Shown here: positions 9,422 to 17,323 of the stretch, piece after piece
How the letters are laid out: each line of letters starts with the position of its first letter
How positions within the stretch are numbered: position 1 is the stretch's first letter
Assembly (NCBI RefSeq): GCF_000969825.1
Contig: NZ_KQ033919.1
Span: 4,366,762-4,430,761 of the forward strand
DNA: 64,000 bases
Reading direction: 5' to 3'
From: Parabacteroides gordonii MS-1 = DSM 23371
GTDB lineage: Bacteria; Bacteroidota; Bacteroidia; Bacteroidales; Tannerellaceae
Position numbers and translations under genes: made by a program
Notes under the pieces: model-generated
The model's database searches: none
Told to the model about the DNA's origin: nothing
The model's input: the letters and a program-made list of their open reading frames with translations, nothing else

Positions 9422-10117
9422 ATGTCTTGTATTTTAAATATTGATACTTCAACATTGGTCTGTTCCCTGGCCCTATCGGCAGACGGGGAGGTGCTTTTTG
9501 AAAAGACCTCTTTCGACGGACCTTCGCATGCTGCCTTACTGGGTGTATTTGTAGAAGAAGCTCTTGCTGTACTGAAAGCAAAAGCATTGACGCTGGATGC
9601 AGTGGCCGTCAGCAGTGGCCCCGGTTCCTATACTGGCCTGCGTATCGGCGTTTCCGTAGCGAAAGGGTTATGTTTCGGTTTTGGCATTCCGCTGATCGGT
9701 ATCCATACGCTCGATATTCTGGCTGCTACCGCTATCCGTCAACAACCGCTGGCTGACGGCGGGCTGTATTGCGCCATGCTCGATGCACGCCGTATGGAAG
9801 TGTATGCCACCATCTATGATGCCGGCCTGAACACTATACGTGCAACATCGGCCGATGTCGTGGATGAGCAGACTTATGCCGCTTACCTGGAAAAAGGAAC
9901 TGTCTGTTTCTTTGGCAACGGTGCCGCAAAGTGCCGCGAAGTGATCGCTTCGCCGAATGCCGTTTTTATCGACGGTATCCATCCCCTGGCTGTCAATATG
10001 ATTCCCCTGGCGGAAAAGGCTTTTGCTGCCGGACAGTTTGAAGATGTCGCCTATTTCGAACCGTTCTACCTGAAAGAATTCCAGGCTACGATCGCGAAGA
10101 ATAAGGTGTTGGGATAA
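9422..10117 (+). CDS. tsaB: tRNA threonylcarbamoyladenosine modification protein TsaB
   Basis: 231 residues from MSCILNIDTST. TsaB is the partner of TsaD in t6A synthesis on ANN-decoding tRNAs. ILNIDTSTLVCSLAL and VSSGPGSYTGLRIGVSVAKGL match the ASKHA-fold family. The frame is open 54 codons upstream, but that stretch crosses the promoter and heptad arrays, so 9422 is the start. Monocistronic. Confidence 0.93.
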   Translation: MSCILNIDTSTLVCSLALSADGEVLFEKTSFDGPSHAALLGVFVEEALAVLKAKALTLDAVAVSSGPGSYTGLRIGVSVAKGLCFGFGIPLIGIHTLDILAATAIRQQPLADGGLYCAMLDARRMEVYATIYDAGLNTIRATSADVVDEQTYAAYLEKGTVCFFGNGAAKCREVIASPNAVFIDGIHPLAVNMIPLAEKAFAAGQFEDVAYFEPFYLKEFQATIAKNKVLG

Positions 10118-10160
10118 CGGCGGCTCGAAAGCAGTCGTTCCTGTCTTTGCTATAAATAAA

Positions 10161-10205
10161 ACAAAAACTGCTTATCGGGCATTTAAGCGAACCCGATAAG
10201 CAGTT
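10161..10205 (-). terminator. Terminator of the zinc-ribbon/SPFH operon
   Basis: A 14-bp perfect stem (10166-10179 with 10192-10205). Reading the minus strand, it is followed by a T-rich run, so it mainly terminates the 13180-10227 operon; weaker for tsaB. Confidence 0.8.
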
Positions 10206-10226
10206 GTGTCGGACTAATATTCTTTG

Positions 10227-11327
10227 TTATACTCCCAGTCTGGCCGCACTAGCCTGGCGGGCAACTTTCGATTCCTGTAAATGAGCCTGGATCTGATTAT
10301 CCATCATCTTGTTCACGATAAACTTGCCGACGAACCAGATGGCGAGGAATACAATACCAGCTGTGATGTTGATGAGGTACATTAACACAAAGCACAGTAA
10401 CCAAAGCCATTTGACGATTTTCTTGATCTTCTCTTTTCCATTGACAAAATCTACTTCGTCCTGATCTATCGGATAGTTGTAAGAGGTGCGCTGTCCGGTT
10501 CCGTCCATCATGAAATTATACCGCTGGTTGTTGTAAGTGTAGTACACAAACCAGAACGGGGCCAGGATGTATTCCCCTTTCGTGGCCAGGTTGAAACTGG
10601 AAGACGCGCGGAAATTACGGATTTCCTGATCGCCGATTTGGTTGAGTGCAGCATCCTGTGCCGTGTCGTCTACCAAATCTTTCCCGTGTTTCTGCCATAC
10701 TATATTGGTGTCGGCATTACGGGGAATGGTTATCATGCGTTCATCTTCATCGTTCAGCATATCACCGTCAAACTGTTTTGACATCATCACGTCGTAGGGG
10801 AACTGATAGGTGAAATTCCGGAGTTCTACCGGTAAATCTTCACTGTCTTCATTGGCAAGGCATAAAAATGCAAAATTGCCTGCTGCATTACCGTTTTGCG
10901 GACGCCATTTCTTTACGGTCTTTGTCGAAATAGTCTTGCCGCTGTCTGTCCAGTTTCTCGAAATATCTACTTTCTGGTCTTCGTAAGACGATTCGCAGCT
11001 CCATGAAGATTGGTAAGTACCTTCAAAAAGATACATCGGCAAATAAGCACGGAACACATTGTCGGTGTTGATGGATTCGAAGATGTTCTTGGGAACGAAA
11101 TCCTGATTGATCAGGGTATTCACCAAGCATTTTTCAAAATCGCCTTCCTGTGTAGTGAACGGGATGATACGTTCAGGGCGAACTTCTTCTTTAGCAGTCG
11201 CCAACGGGTTCTTCATCACGGTGCCGCAACGGGGACATGTTGCTGTCGACTTAAAAGCACTGAATGAAGTGAGCGTCTGATTACATGCCGGGCACTTCAC
11301 GATCTGCAATTGCATAGTTTCTGCCAT
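10227..11327 (-). CDS. Zinc-ribbon membrane protein, YdjG-like
   Basis: 366 residues. N-terminal zinc ribbon with Cys12, Cys15, Cys31, Cys34 (CPAC...CPRC). A long middle region contains many Trp/Tyr-rich strands, and a hydrophobic hairpin lies near residues 305-340 (WLWLLCFVLMYLINITAG then a second segment). The order zinc ribbon-membrane protein-SPFH matches B. subtilis ydjG-ydjH-ydjI, where YdjG and YdjH anchor the SPFH protein YdjI. Homology to YdjG is inferred from architecture and context, not alignment. Confidence 0.65.
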   Translation of the reverse strand: MAETMQLQIVKCPACNQTLTSFSAFKSTATCPRCGTVMKNPLATAKEEVRPERIIPFTTQEGDFEKCLVNTLINQDFVPKNIFESINTDNVFRAYLPMYLFEGTYQSSWSCESSYEDQKVDISRNWTDSGKTISTKTVKKWRPQNGNAAGNFAFLCLANEDSEDLPVELRNFTYQFPYDVMMSKQFDGDMLNDEDERMITIPRNADTNIVWQKHGKDLVDDTAQDAALNQIGDQEIRNFRASSSFNLATKGEYILAPFWFVYYTYNNQRYNFMMDGTGQRTSYNYPIDQDEVDFVNGKEKIKKIVKWLWLLCFVLMYLINITAGIVFLAIWFVGKFIVNKMMDNQIQAHLQESKVARQASAARLGV

Positions 11328-11355
11328 AATATCAAATATTAAATGAGTTAATAAG

Positions 11356-12033
11356 TTAATGAGAATATTTTAATATTGTTTTTCTTTCTTCGATCAGGCC
11401 TGCCAACTGCCTGGCTAATGACGTGGATTCTTCAACATCACCATCCGTTATGGATTGTCGCAGGGAAGCGATCGCCTGTTCTATCTCGATGTCGATCTTT
11501 TCAGACTCTTGGGTTTGCCGCGAAGAACTGGCTTCCAGTTTATCGGAACAATCGGCGATCAGTCGTTTAAGTTCTGGTTTGTCTGTTTTCGCCATCAGTC
11601 TTTTCAGGCTCATCCGCATCGATTGGTAAGCATCTATATCCTGCTTGCGTTTTTCAAGTGATTGCGCGGTGGCCTGATTCGCCCAGGCATTTCCTAAAAT
11701 GAGGACTACGAAAATCAGCCAGAGAGCGGTCTGTACCACCAGCGACCAAACAGGCGATTCCATCCGGTAGATAATGAAAACCACACCGGCTATCAACTCC
11801 AGGATGAAATACGTTATGGCCTGTCCGTAGAGGACGGAAGACAGGTAGTAAGAGGCATCCCCCTTCGTTTTCAATACGGGCAGGAAGAGTATGGTGAAAT
11901 ACGCCACATGGATATACGCATACGAAACCCATACGGAAGTAGGATTGTCTGTGCCACTCAGCAGAAAAAACAAAGTGTTGAAGACCACCAGGAACACCAA
12001 TGTAAAAACAATACGGATTAATGTTGTTTTCAT
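11356..12033 (-). CDS. Four-TM membrane protein of the SPFH operon, YdjH-like by position
   Basis: 225 residues. Four hydrophobic segments occupy about residues 4-140 (IVFTLVFLVVFNTLFFLLSG first). The C-terminal 85 residues are charged, helical and probably cytoplasmic (KRLMAKTDKPELKRLIADCS). No family recognised. It lies 22 nt after the SPFH gene and 28 nt before the zinc-ribbon gene, so it is co-transcribed with both. Confidence 0.65.
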   Translation of the reverse strand: MKTTLIRIVFTLVFLVVFNTLFFLLSGTDNPTSVWVSYAYIHVAYFTILFLPVLKTKGDASYYLSSVLYGQAITYFILELIAGVVFIIYRMESPVWSLVVQTALWLIFVVLILGNAWANQATAQSLEKRKQDIDAYQSMRMSLKRLMAKTDKPELKRLIADCSDKLEASSSRQTQESEKIDIEIEQAIASLRQSITDGDVEESTSLARQLAGLIEERKTILKYSH

Positions 12034-12055
12034 AAATATGATTAGATATAGGGTA

Positions 12056-13180
12056 TTACAATCTGCTTAAAATCTCTGCCACTTTCTGGTCGTAGGCAGC
12101 TTGCGGTATCAATCCGGCATCCAGCATTTGCTTCATCTTTTGCAACGACTCCATCGGATCGGGCTGTACCGGTGCCTGTGTGGGTTGCTGAACCTGGTTG
12201 CCGGGAAATACGGATTGGGTGATATTGGCAAACGTTCCACCGGCCGCCATGCCCATTCCCAGGCCGGCACCTGCGCTGGCTATACCGCCGGCTCCCGGGT
12301 TTTCTGCAATCGTCTGAAGCATATCCATCCCCTTGATGGTGGCGTAGGCATTCCCCATCGTGTGGAGTTCTTCCACTTTGCTATGTGCGCCGATGATACG
12401 GGCTTGTGCTTCGCCTTGTGCACTCATGCGTTGCAGGCGGACAGCTTGTTCGTACATCTGGCGTTGTTCTTCGTCCAGTTCGAGACTGACGGTGAAGTCG
12501 ACCAGCATGATACCGTAAGCTTCCAGTAACTTCTGAATGTCCGGCAGGCTGAGTTGCGCTATCTCCTTTTTCTTTTTCGAGCACTCCATCGAATTGATGC
12601 CGTTCTTCTCCAATACCGAAGAAATGATGTCGGCAATTTCCTGGTAAACACGTTCGAACAGCTTTTCTTTCAAATGATCTATTGTGTAGCTGTTGTTGTC
12701 GCGTAACACCTTCTTAACAAAAGTTTCCGTATCGATAACGCGTATGACATAAATACCGCCGCCTCTCAACTGGGCACCGGCACCCAACAAAGGGCATGTG
12801 TATCCGATGGGATCTATGGTACCCCAGGGAATTTCAAATTCTTCGACGGAAACGAAATAAACCCGGCAAGGGAAATAACTCTTTCCACCCGACAATGCCT
12901 CACGGAAAGACCGTATCACTGCAATGTTCTGTGTCTTCAATTCGCATTCCGTCCCACTGGGAAAGACCGCCCACTCGCTGGCTCCGTTTTCAAAAATGGC
13001 CTCTTCTCCTTTGCGGACAAGTATTTTTGAATGGGTGTTGAAGTCACTGCTGGGATGTCGCCAGGCGATAAGTCCGCGTCCCGTATTGTTGCCCTCATTT
13101 TGAATTACATCAACGAACGAATGCCCGCCGGAAGGCGATGGTACTGTAGGTCTGCTAAAAAGTCCCATTTTTATATTCAA
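12056..13180 (-). CDS. SPFH-domain protein with C-terminal SHOCT-like tail, YdjI-like
   Basis: 374 residues (ATG 13180, or 13168). The SPFH/prohibitin-like domain covers about 20-270, with the YdjI-type opening GRGLIAWRHPS and a coiled segment (DEEQRQMYEQAVRLQRMSAQ). It is followed by a Gly/Ala-rich stretch (GGIASAGAGLGMGMAAGG). The last 30 residues (LQKMKQMLDAGLIPQAAYDQ) look like a SHOCT module. Members scaffold membrane microdomains and respond to envelope stress in other bacteria. First gene of a three-gene operon; no PspA gene is nearby. Confidence 0.8.
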   Translation of the reverse strand: MNIKMGLFSRPTVPSPSGGHSFVDVIQNEGNNTGRGLIAWRHPSSDFNTHSKILVRKGEEAIFENGASEWAVFPSGTECELKTQNIAVIRSFREALSGGKSYFPCRVYFVSVEEFEIPWGTIDPIGYTCPLLGAGAQLRGGGIYVIRVIDTETFVKKVLRDNNSYTIDHLKEKLFERVYQEIADIISSVLEKNGINSMECSKKKKEIAQLSLPDIQKLLEAYGIMLVDFTVSLELDEEQRQMYEQAVRLQRMSAQGEAQARIIGAHSKVEELHTMGNAYATIKGMDMLQTIAENPGAGGIASAGAGLGMGMAAGGTFANITQSVFPGNQVQQPTQAPVQPDPMESLQKMKQMLDAGLIPQAAYDQKVAEILSRL

Positions 13181-13234
13181 TTTAGTGGTTCTATACTCCT
13201 TTTATTTTTACTAAAGTAGTTCTCTCATATCTGA

Positions 13235-13242
13235 CAAATATA
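13235..13242 (-). promoter_or_regulatory. -7 box TATATTTG for SPFH operon
   Basis: Exact reverse-strand TAnnTTTG with a TTG about 18 nt upstream. Two CTATCAC repeats (13264-13278) abut the -33 region. Confidence 0.6.
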
Positions 13243-13263
13243 CATAGATTTTATAAAAAACAA

Positions 13264-13364
13264 CTATCACACTATCACTTTTTATTATAAATATAAGATT
13301 ATTACCTATTTATAGCGTGATAGTATGTAAAATAAACTATCACTATCTATCACCATACTATCAC
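13264..13364. repeat. CTATCAC repeat cluster
   Basis: Five direct copies of CTATCAC at 13264, 13272, 13337, 13347 and 13358, plus one inverted copy GTGATAG at 13317. The last three are 10-11 bp apart (one helical turn). They lie in the 445-nt divergent region between the SPFH operon and the HU-VirE operon. No ORF is present there. Confidence 0.85.
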
Positions 13365-13450
13365 TTTTTTATTTGCCGGAACGCCCGGTTTTTACTCCTT
13401 TTTATATGAATAATATAATAAGAAAAAATGAAATAAACTATTGAAAAACA

Positions 13451-13481
13451 TTGTTTGTATGCAATACTTTTCTTATATTTG
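13451..13481 (+). promoter_or_regulatory. Promoter of the HU-VirE operon
   Basis: TTG at 13451-13453, 20 nt spacer, then TATATTTG at 13474-13481. It predicts a leader of about 138 nt that carries the CCGGGTGT repeats. Confidence 0.6.
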
Positions 13482-13504
13482 TAAGGAGATAAAGTTGCCG
13501 CCAT

Positions 13505-13558
13505 CCGGGTGTCGAGGGGATTGACACCCGGGTGTGAGCATCGTTCAGATCCGGGTGT
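13505..13558 (+). promoter_or_regulatory. Triple CCGGGTGT leader element with alternative hairpins
   Basis: CCGGGTGT occurs at 13505, 13528 and 13551, exactly 23 bp apart. The complement GACACCCGG at 13523-13531 can pair with the first copy (9 bp, 9-nt loop) or with the third copy (8 bp), but not both. It lies in the predicted 5' leader of the HU-like gene. Confidence 0.6.
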
Positions 13559-13625
13559 AAAATGGGCTGAAATGCCCGTCTTGGTGAAGTTTACTAGTAT
13601 TATTATTAATAAAAACTCCTTATTT

Positions 13626-14015
13626 ATGGCACATTTCTATGTAGTCCGAGCAAAAACGGATAAGACAGGTCCGGTAGAAAAGAAGCTGTTTTATGGTGTT
13701 CCGGTTAGTACGGGACGAGTTACAACCGAAAAGTTGGCTGAAGTGATAGCCGACCGTTGTTCATTGACGCGCGGAGATGTGCTGGCAACCGTCTGCGAGC
13801 TGAGCGATGTGATTAGGGAATGCCTTAAAGACGGATATTCCGTAGAACTCAAGGATATGGGTGATTTATATCTTTCGGCTGCCAGTGAAGGATATGAGGA
13901 CAAAAAGGATTGTACTCCCCATCGGGTGAAAGCGAAACGCGTTTGTTTCAGGATGAGTCCGCGCCTGCGTAAAGAAATGAAGTATTTTAAATTTGAAAGA
14001 TACCCGTTCGAATGA
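13626..14015 (+). CDS. HU-like DNA-binding protein (HU-HIG type)
   Basis: 129 residues from MAHFYVVRAK. The fold follows the HU/IHF pattern: VTTEKLAEVIADRCSLTRGDVLATV (helical dimer part), then YSVELKDMGDLYLS (the strand equivalent of HU LxGFGxF), then a basic tail. In Bacteroidota such proteins commonly precede VirE/BT4734-type genes. An in-frame upstream extension to 13509 would run through the leader repeats, so the ATG at 13626 is preferred. Its stop overlaps the next start as ATGA. Confidence 0.85.
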   Translation: MAHFYVVRAKTDKTGPVEKKLFYGVPVSTGRVTTEKLAEVIADRCSLTRGDVLATVCELSDVIRECLKDGYSVELKDMGDLYLSAASEGYEDKKDCTPHRVKAKRVCFRMSPRLRKEMKYFKFERYPFE

Positions 14016-16093
14016 AAGTTACACAATACCGTTATAAGAAAGAGCAACTAATGGTGCAGATCCGCAACCTGGAAGCGGTTGTGGAAACGTTGCGTTCCGA
14101 CAGTCTGGCAGAACAGATTGCAGCAGTACGTAACAGGCTCTGTTTTACATTGCCTGGATATCTTAATGAATGGACTGGAAAATTGCCGGTTATCGTTTGG
14201 GGCGCCACTTATCGAAAAGAAGAGGGGCGGGTTCGGATAAAGACCTATACGGGATGTATAGTTTTGGAAGTGAACGGCTTGTCGGATATGGCAGAGGCTG
14301 CTCGTGTGCGCGAAGAAGCTTCCGCCATGCCGCAGACGTTGTTGGCTTTTATCGGGTTGAGCGGCAAGTCGGTGAAGATAATCGTGCCGTTTACCTTGCC
14401 GGACGGAAAGTTACCCCGCTCGGAAGTGAAGGCGAAATTATTTCATGCGGCAGCTTACCAGTTGGCTGTCAGGTATTACCAGCCTCAGTTGAGCAGTATG
14501 GTCACGTTGAAGGAGCCGGTGCTTTCGCGGGGTACCCGGATCAGTTACGATGCCGGGTTGTATTATAATCCGGATGCGGTGGCTATCCGGATAGAGCAAC
14601 CTTTGCAGATGCCTTCCGAGGGTGAACTGCGTATCGTGCAGGATGCTCCGGTCGATCCGGTCGACCGCTTGCTGCCGGGGTTGGAGCGTAACTCGCAGGT
14701 TGCTACGCTTTTCAGTGTGGCGCTGGTTGAGGTTGTCCGTAAATTTGCCGCTATCGGCGGTAACGATCTTCAGGCATTATTTACAGAGATGGCGCAAAAC
14801 TGTTGCCGTCTGGGAATACCGGAGGAGGAAGCGGTAGGATGGATGCTGCGGTATGACTTGCTGAAACCTCAGAAGGTACTGATACGCAGTGTATTCCGTT
14901 CGGTTTATTTGCTGAAGAAGGTAGGGGAAGGCAAATTACCTTTGCCGGAATGTTTTTCGCTGGTGATGCAGTTGGAAGAGTTTATGTCGCGACGTTATTA
15001 TTTCCGTTTGAATGAGATGAACGGGGAGGTGGAATATCTGGATCGATCGGTTATCCAGTTTGTTTATCATCCTTATACACAGAAGGTTCGTAATACTATC
15101 TGCCTGGAGGCGCAGAAAGAGGGGCTGAATGTGTGGGATAAGGACATCGACCGGTATGTGCATTCCGACCAGATCCCGTCGTATCATCCGATCGAGTCGT
15201 TCCTGGCTAACCTTCCGGCCTGGGATGGTAAACCACATATCCGGGCGCTGGCAGACCGGGTGCCTAACAGTAATCCGCTGTGGCAGGATTGTTTTTACCG
15301 TTGGTTCCTGAGCATGGTAGCCCATTGGATGCAGATGGATAAGGATCACGGGAACAGTACGACGCCTTTGCTGGTGGGTGACCAGGGGTGCGGAAAGTCA
15401 ACTTTTTGCCTGAACTTATTACCGCCGGCGCTCCGTCCTTTTTATACGGACAGCATCGATTTCGGCAATAAGAAGGAGGCGGAACTGGCTTTGCACCGTT
15501 ATGCGCTGATCAATATCGACGAGTTCGACTCGGTGAAGGCTTCACACCAGAGTTTTCTGAAGCATGTGTTGCAGAAGGCGGTGGTCAATGCCCGCTTGCC
15601 TTATCAGAGTTCGACGCGCAGCCTTCGTCGTTATGCTACTTTTATCGCTACCAGTAATAATTTTGATTTGCTGACCGATCCGACCGGAAGCCGTCGTTTC
15701 GTCTGTGTAGAGATCGAAGGCCTGATCGATTATCTTCAGCCGATCGATTACGGACTGCTTTACGCCGAAGCGAAAGAAATGTTGCGCCGTGGCGAGCGTT
15801 TCTGGTTTACGCACGAGGAGGAAGCGGCAATCGTGGAGAACAACCAGCGTTTCCAGCAAGTCCCGGCCGAAGAGCAATTGTTCCTTCGTTATTTCACGAT
15901 CCCGGAAGATACGGAGGGCTTGAAACCGCTGCTCGCTACCGAAATATTGGATATTATAGCCGAAAAACACCCCGGTTTTATCATCACAAAAACGATGATA
16001 CTCAACTTCGGCAAGCTTTTAAAGCGAAATAACGTACCGAATAAGCGGACGAATAGAGGGACTTGTTATTATGTAGAGGTGATAATGAGTTGA
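14012..16093 (+). CDS. VirE-family ATPase with BT4734-like N-terminus
   Basis: 693 residues. The N-terminal ~200 residues fit the BT4734/BF3469-like domain (prim-pol-like in character); the C-terminal half is a VirE/D5-type P-loop ATPase with Walker A GDQGCGKST (about 456-464), Walker B-like ALINIDEFD, and sensor-like ATFIATSN. Related proteins act in replication of mobile elements, but chromosomal copies have no known role. Translationally coupled to the HU-like gene. Usual partners (DUF4248, amidase) do not follow here. Confidence 0.85.
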   Translation: MKVTQYRYKKEQLMVQIRNLEAVVETLRSDSLAEQIAAVRNRLCFTLPGYLNEWTGKLPVIVWGATYRKEEGRVRIKTYTGCIVLEVNGLSDMAEAARVREEASAMPQTLLAFIGLSGKSVKIIVPFTLPDGKLPRSEVKAKLFHAAAYQLAVRYYQPQLSSMVTLKEPVLSRGTRISYDAGLYYNPDAVAIRIEQPLQMPSEGELRIVQDAPVDPVDRLLPGLERNSQVATLFSVALVEVVRKFAAIGGNDLQALFTEMAQNCCRLGIPEEEAVGWMLRYDLLKPQKVLIRSVFRSVYLLKKVGEGKLPLPECFSLVMQLEEFMSRRYYFRLNEMNGEVEYLDRSVIQFVYHPYTQKVRNTICLEAQKEGLNVWDKDIDRYVHSDQIPSYHPIESFLANLPAWDGKPHIRALADRVPNSNPLWQDCFYRWFLSMVAHWMQMDKDHGNSTTPLLVGDQGCGKSTFCLNLLPPALRPFYTDSIDFGNKKEAELALHRYALINIDEFDSVKASHQSFLKHVLQKAVVNARLPYQSSTRSLRRYATFIATSNNFDLLTDPTGSRRFVCVEIEGLIDYLQPIDYGLLYAEAKEMLRRGERFWFTHEEEAAIVENNQRFQQVPAEEQLFLRYFTIPEDTEGLKPLLATEILDIIAEKHPGFIITKTMILNFGKLLKRNNVPNKRTNRGTCYYVEVIMS

Positions 16094-16208
16094 TTATCCG
16101 CTTGGATGATAAGTATCAATGAAAGATATGACTAATGTTTTTGTAGTTGTTAGATACAATGTAATTTTTAGTATATCCCGGATATTGGGGGTTAAAATAA
16201 TAGAAAAT

Positions 16209-16236
16209 AACAAAGGGGTTTTTGAGCCCCTTTGTT
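16209..16236. terminator. Bidirectional terminator
   Basis: AACAAAGGGG (16209-16218) pairs with CCCCTTTGTT (16227-16236). It separates the VirE gene from the convergent 16651-16256 gene. The remaining ~115 nt after VirE show nothing else. Confidence 0.75.
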
Positions 16237-16255
16237 ATTATTGAAGATGATGCCA

Positions 16256-16651
16256 TCAATAATGATGAGCATCAAGTTTAAGTTCATCCGGTGCCAGTGT
16301 CTTTCCGTTTTCAGATGACAATAATTTCCAGAATACGGTTTTCTCGCTTTCGTTGTAGACCAGTGAACCTTTGTGTATTCCGCCATCTTTAGTCGAATAG
16401 GTGATCATGACCGTGTTTCCTTCCAGTACAGCAGACTCCAGTTTCCCGTTTTCTCCCTTGTTATCTTTCATGGAAATAGAAGCTACTTGTCCTTTTTTTA
16501 TTTCTCCGTCTTTGACTTTCAGACTGACAGCAAAGGTTTTGCCTGTAGAAGGATCTGGTTCTTTGGCGTACCATGTTCCGTTAAAAGCTGACTTTTGTGC
16601 AGAGGCGAAGAACGTGACTAAAAGAAATAAAACAATCAGGGTTTGTTTCAT
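16256..16651 (-). CDS. Small secreted protein, unknown
   Basis: 131 residues. Signal peptide 1-18 (LLVTFFASAQ), then a beta-rich domain opening FNGTWYAKEPDPSTGK with repeated short strands (TVMITYSTKDGG, GSLVYNESEK). A lipocalin-like or META-like small barrel is possible; no family is recognised. It follows the 16664 barrel gene by 12 nt, so it is probably co-expressed from the palindrome-controlled promoter at 17247. Confidence 0.7.
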   Translation of the reverse strand: MKQTLIVLFLLVTFFASAQKSAFNGTWYAKEPDPSTGKTFAVSLKVKDGEIKKGQVASISMKDNKGENGKLESAVLEGNTVMITYSTKDGGIHKGSLVYNESEKTVFWKLLSSENGKTLAPDELKLDAHHY

Positions 16652-16663
16652 CTTCCGGTTATG

Positions 16664-17200
16664 TTAGAATTTTAAGCTGACACCCAGATTTGCATAAGCA
16701 ATTCCGTATCCAACTTCGGCAAATGCTCCGAAATTGTCAGTGAAATAGTAGCGGCCACCCACGTGAATGGAGAAACCTATTCCACTTCCGTCTGCACTAC
16801 CGGTATATTTTTCGTCATATCCTTCAGTTATGGCTTTTGCTTTTACAATTTCATAACCGAGCATTAATCCTGCATAAGTGTCTAACTTTTCAATAAATTG
16901 ATAATGCAGGTTTCCTCTTACACCGATCATAATGTCGTTGTATTTCCAACCAGCTTTTATCCCTTCATAATTGATTTCGTCTTTATCCGAGTAATATCCC
17001 AGATAACCACCAAGTCCGATGGAACCGTTTCCGCCAAACAGATTATCGACAATACCACGTTCGTATGATACGGCAACCGGAATACCGTTACCGACTCCTA
17101 CACTGGCACTTACCATATTATCTCCTTTTTTGAAAACGTCTTGCGCCTGAATAGTTAAGACTGACATGATAAATGCGAAAAATAATAATACTTTTTTCAT
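16664..17200 (-). CDS. Outer-membrane beta-barrel protein (porin/OmpX-like)
   Basis: 178 residues. Signal peptide 1-19 (MSVLTIQAQ), then amphipathic strands alternating with Gly: MVSASVGVGNGIPVAVSYE, IGLGGYLGYY, IMIGVRGNLHYQF, AGLMLGYEIV, FSIHVGGRYYF, FAEVGYGIA, ending with LGVSLKF (terminal Phe as in OMPs). Length suits an 8-stranded barrel. Its promoter carries palindrome site A at 19 nt from the -7 box. Confidence 0.8.
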   Translation of the reverse strand: MKKVLLFFAFIMSVLTIQAQDVFKKGDNMVSASVGVGNGIPVAVSYERGIVDNLFGGNGSIGLGGYLGYYSDKDEINYEGIKAGWKYNDIMIGVRGNLHYQFIEKLDTYAGLMLGYEIVKAKAITEGYDEKYTGSADGSGIGFSIHVGGRYYFTDNFGAFAEVGYGIAYANLGVSLKF

Positions 17201-17246
17201 ACAAGTTTGTTTTTTAAGTGTTTATAATTGAAAGTTATATTTTCCA

Positions 17247-17293
17247 CAAAGGTAAATAGTTGTTTATTTGTAAATCTTGACTTAGATTAAGAA
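17247..17293 (-). promoter_or_regulatory. Promoter with Crp/Fnr-like palindrome, site A
   Basis: -7 box TACCTTTG (reverse strand, 17247-17254), then exactly 19 nt, then ATCTTGACTTAGATTAAGAA at 17274-17293. No -33 TTTG is present; the palindrome takes its place. Drives the 17200-16256 unit. Confidence 0.75.
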
Positions 17294-17323
17294 AATCAAA
17301 GTAAGAAAGGTTTGTTGACGGGT

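Noticed and set aside
13264-13364. CRISPR array
   Set aside because: Repeats are only 7 bp with irregular spacing, and no cas gene is present.
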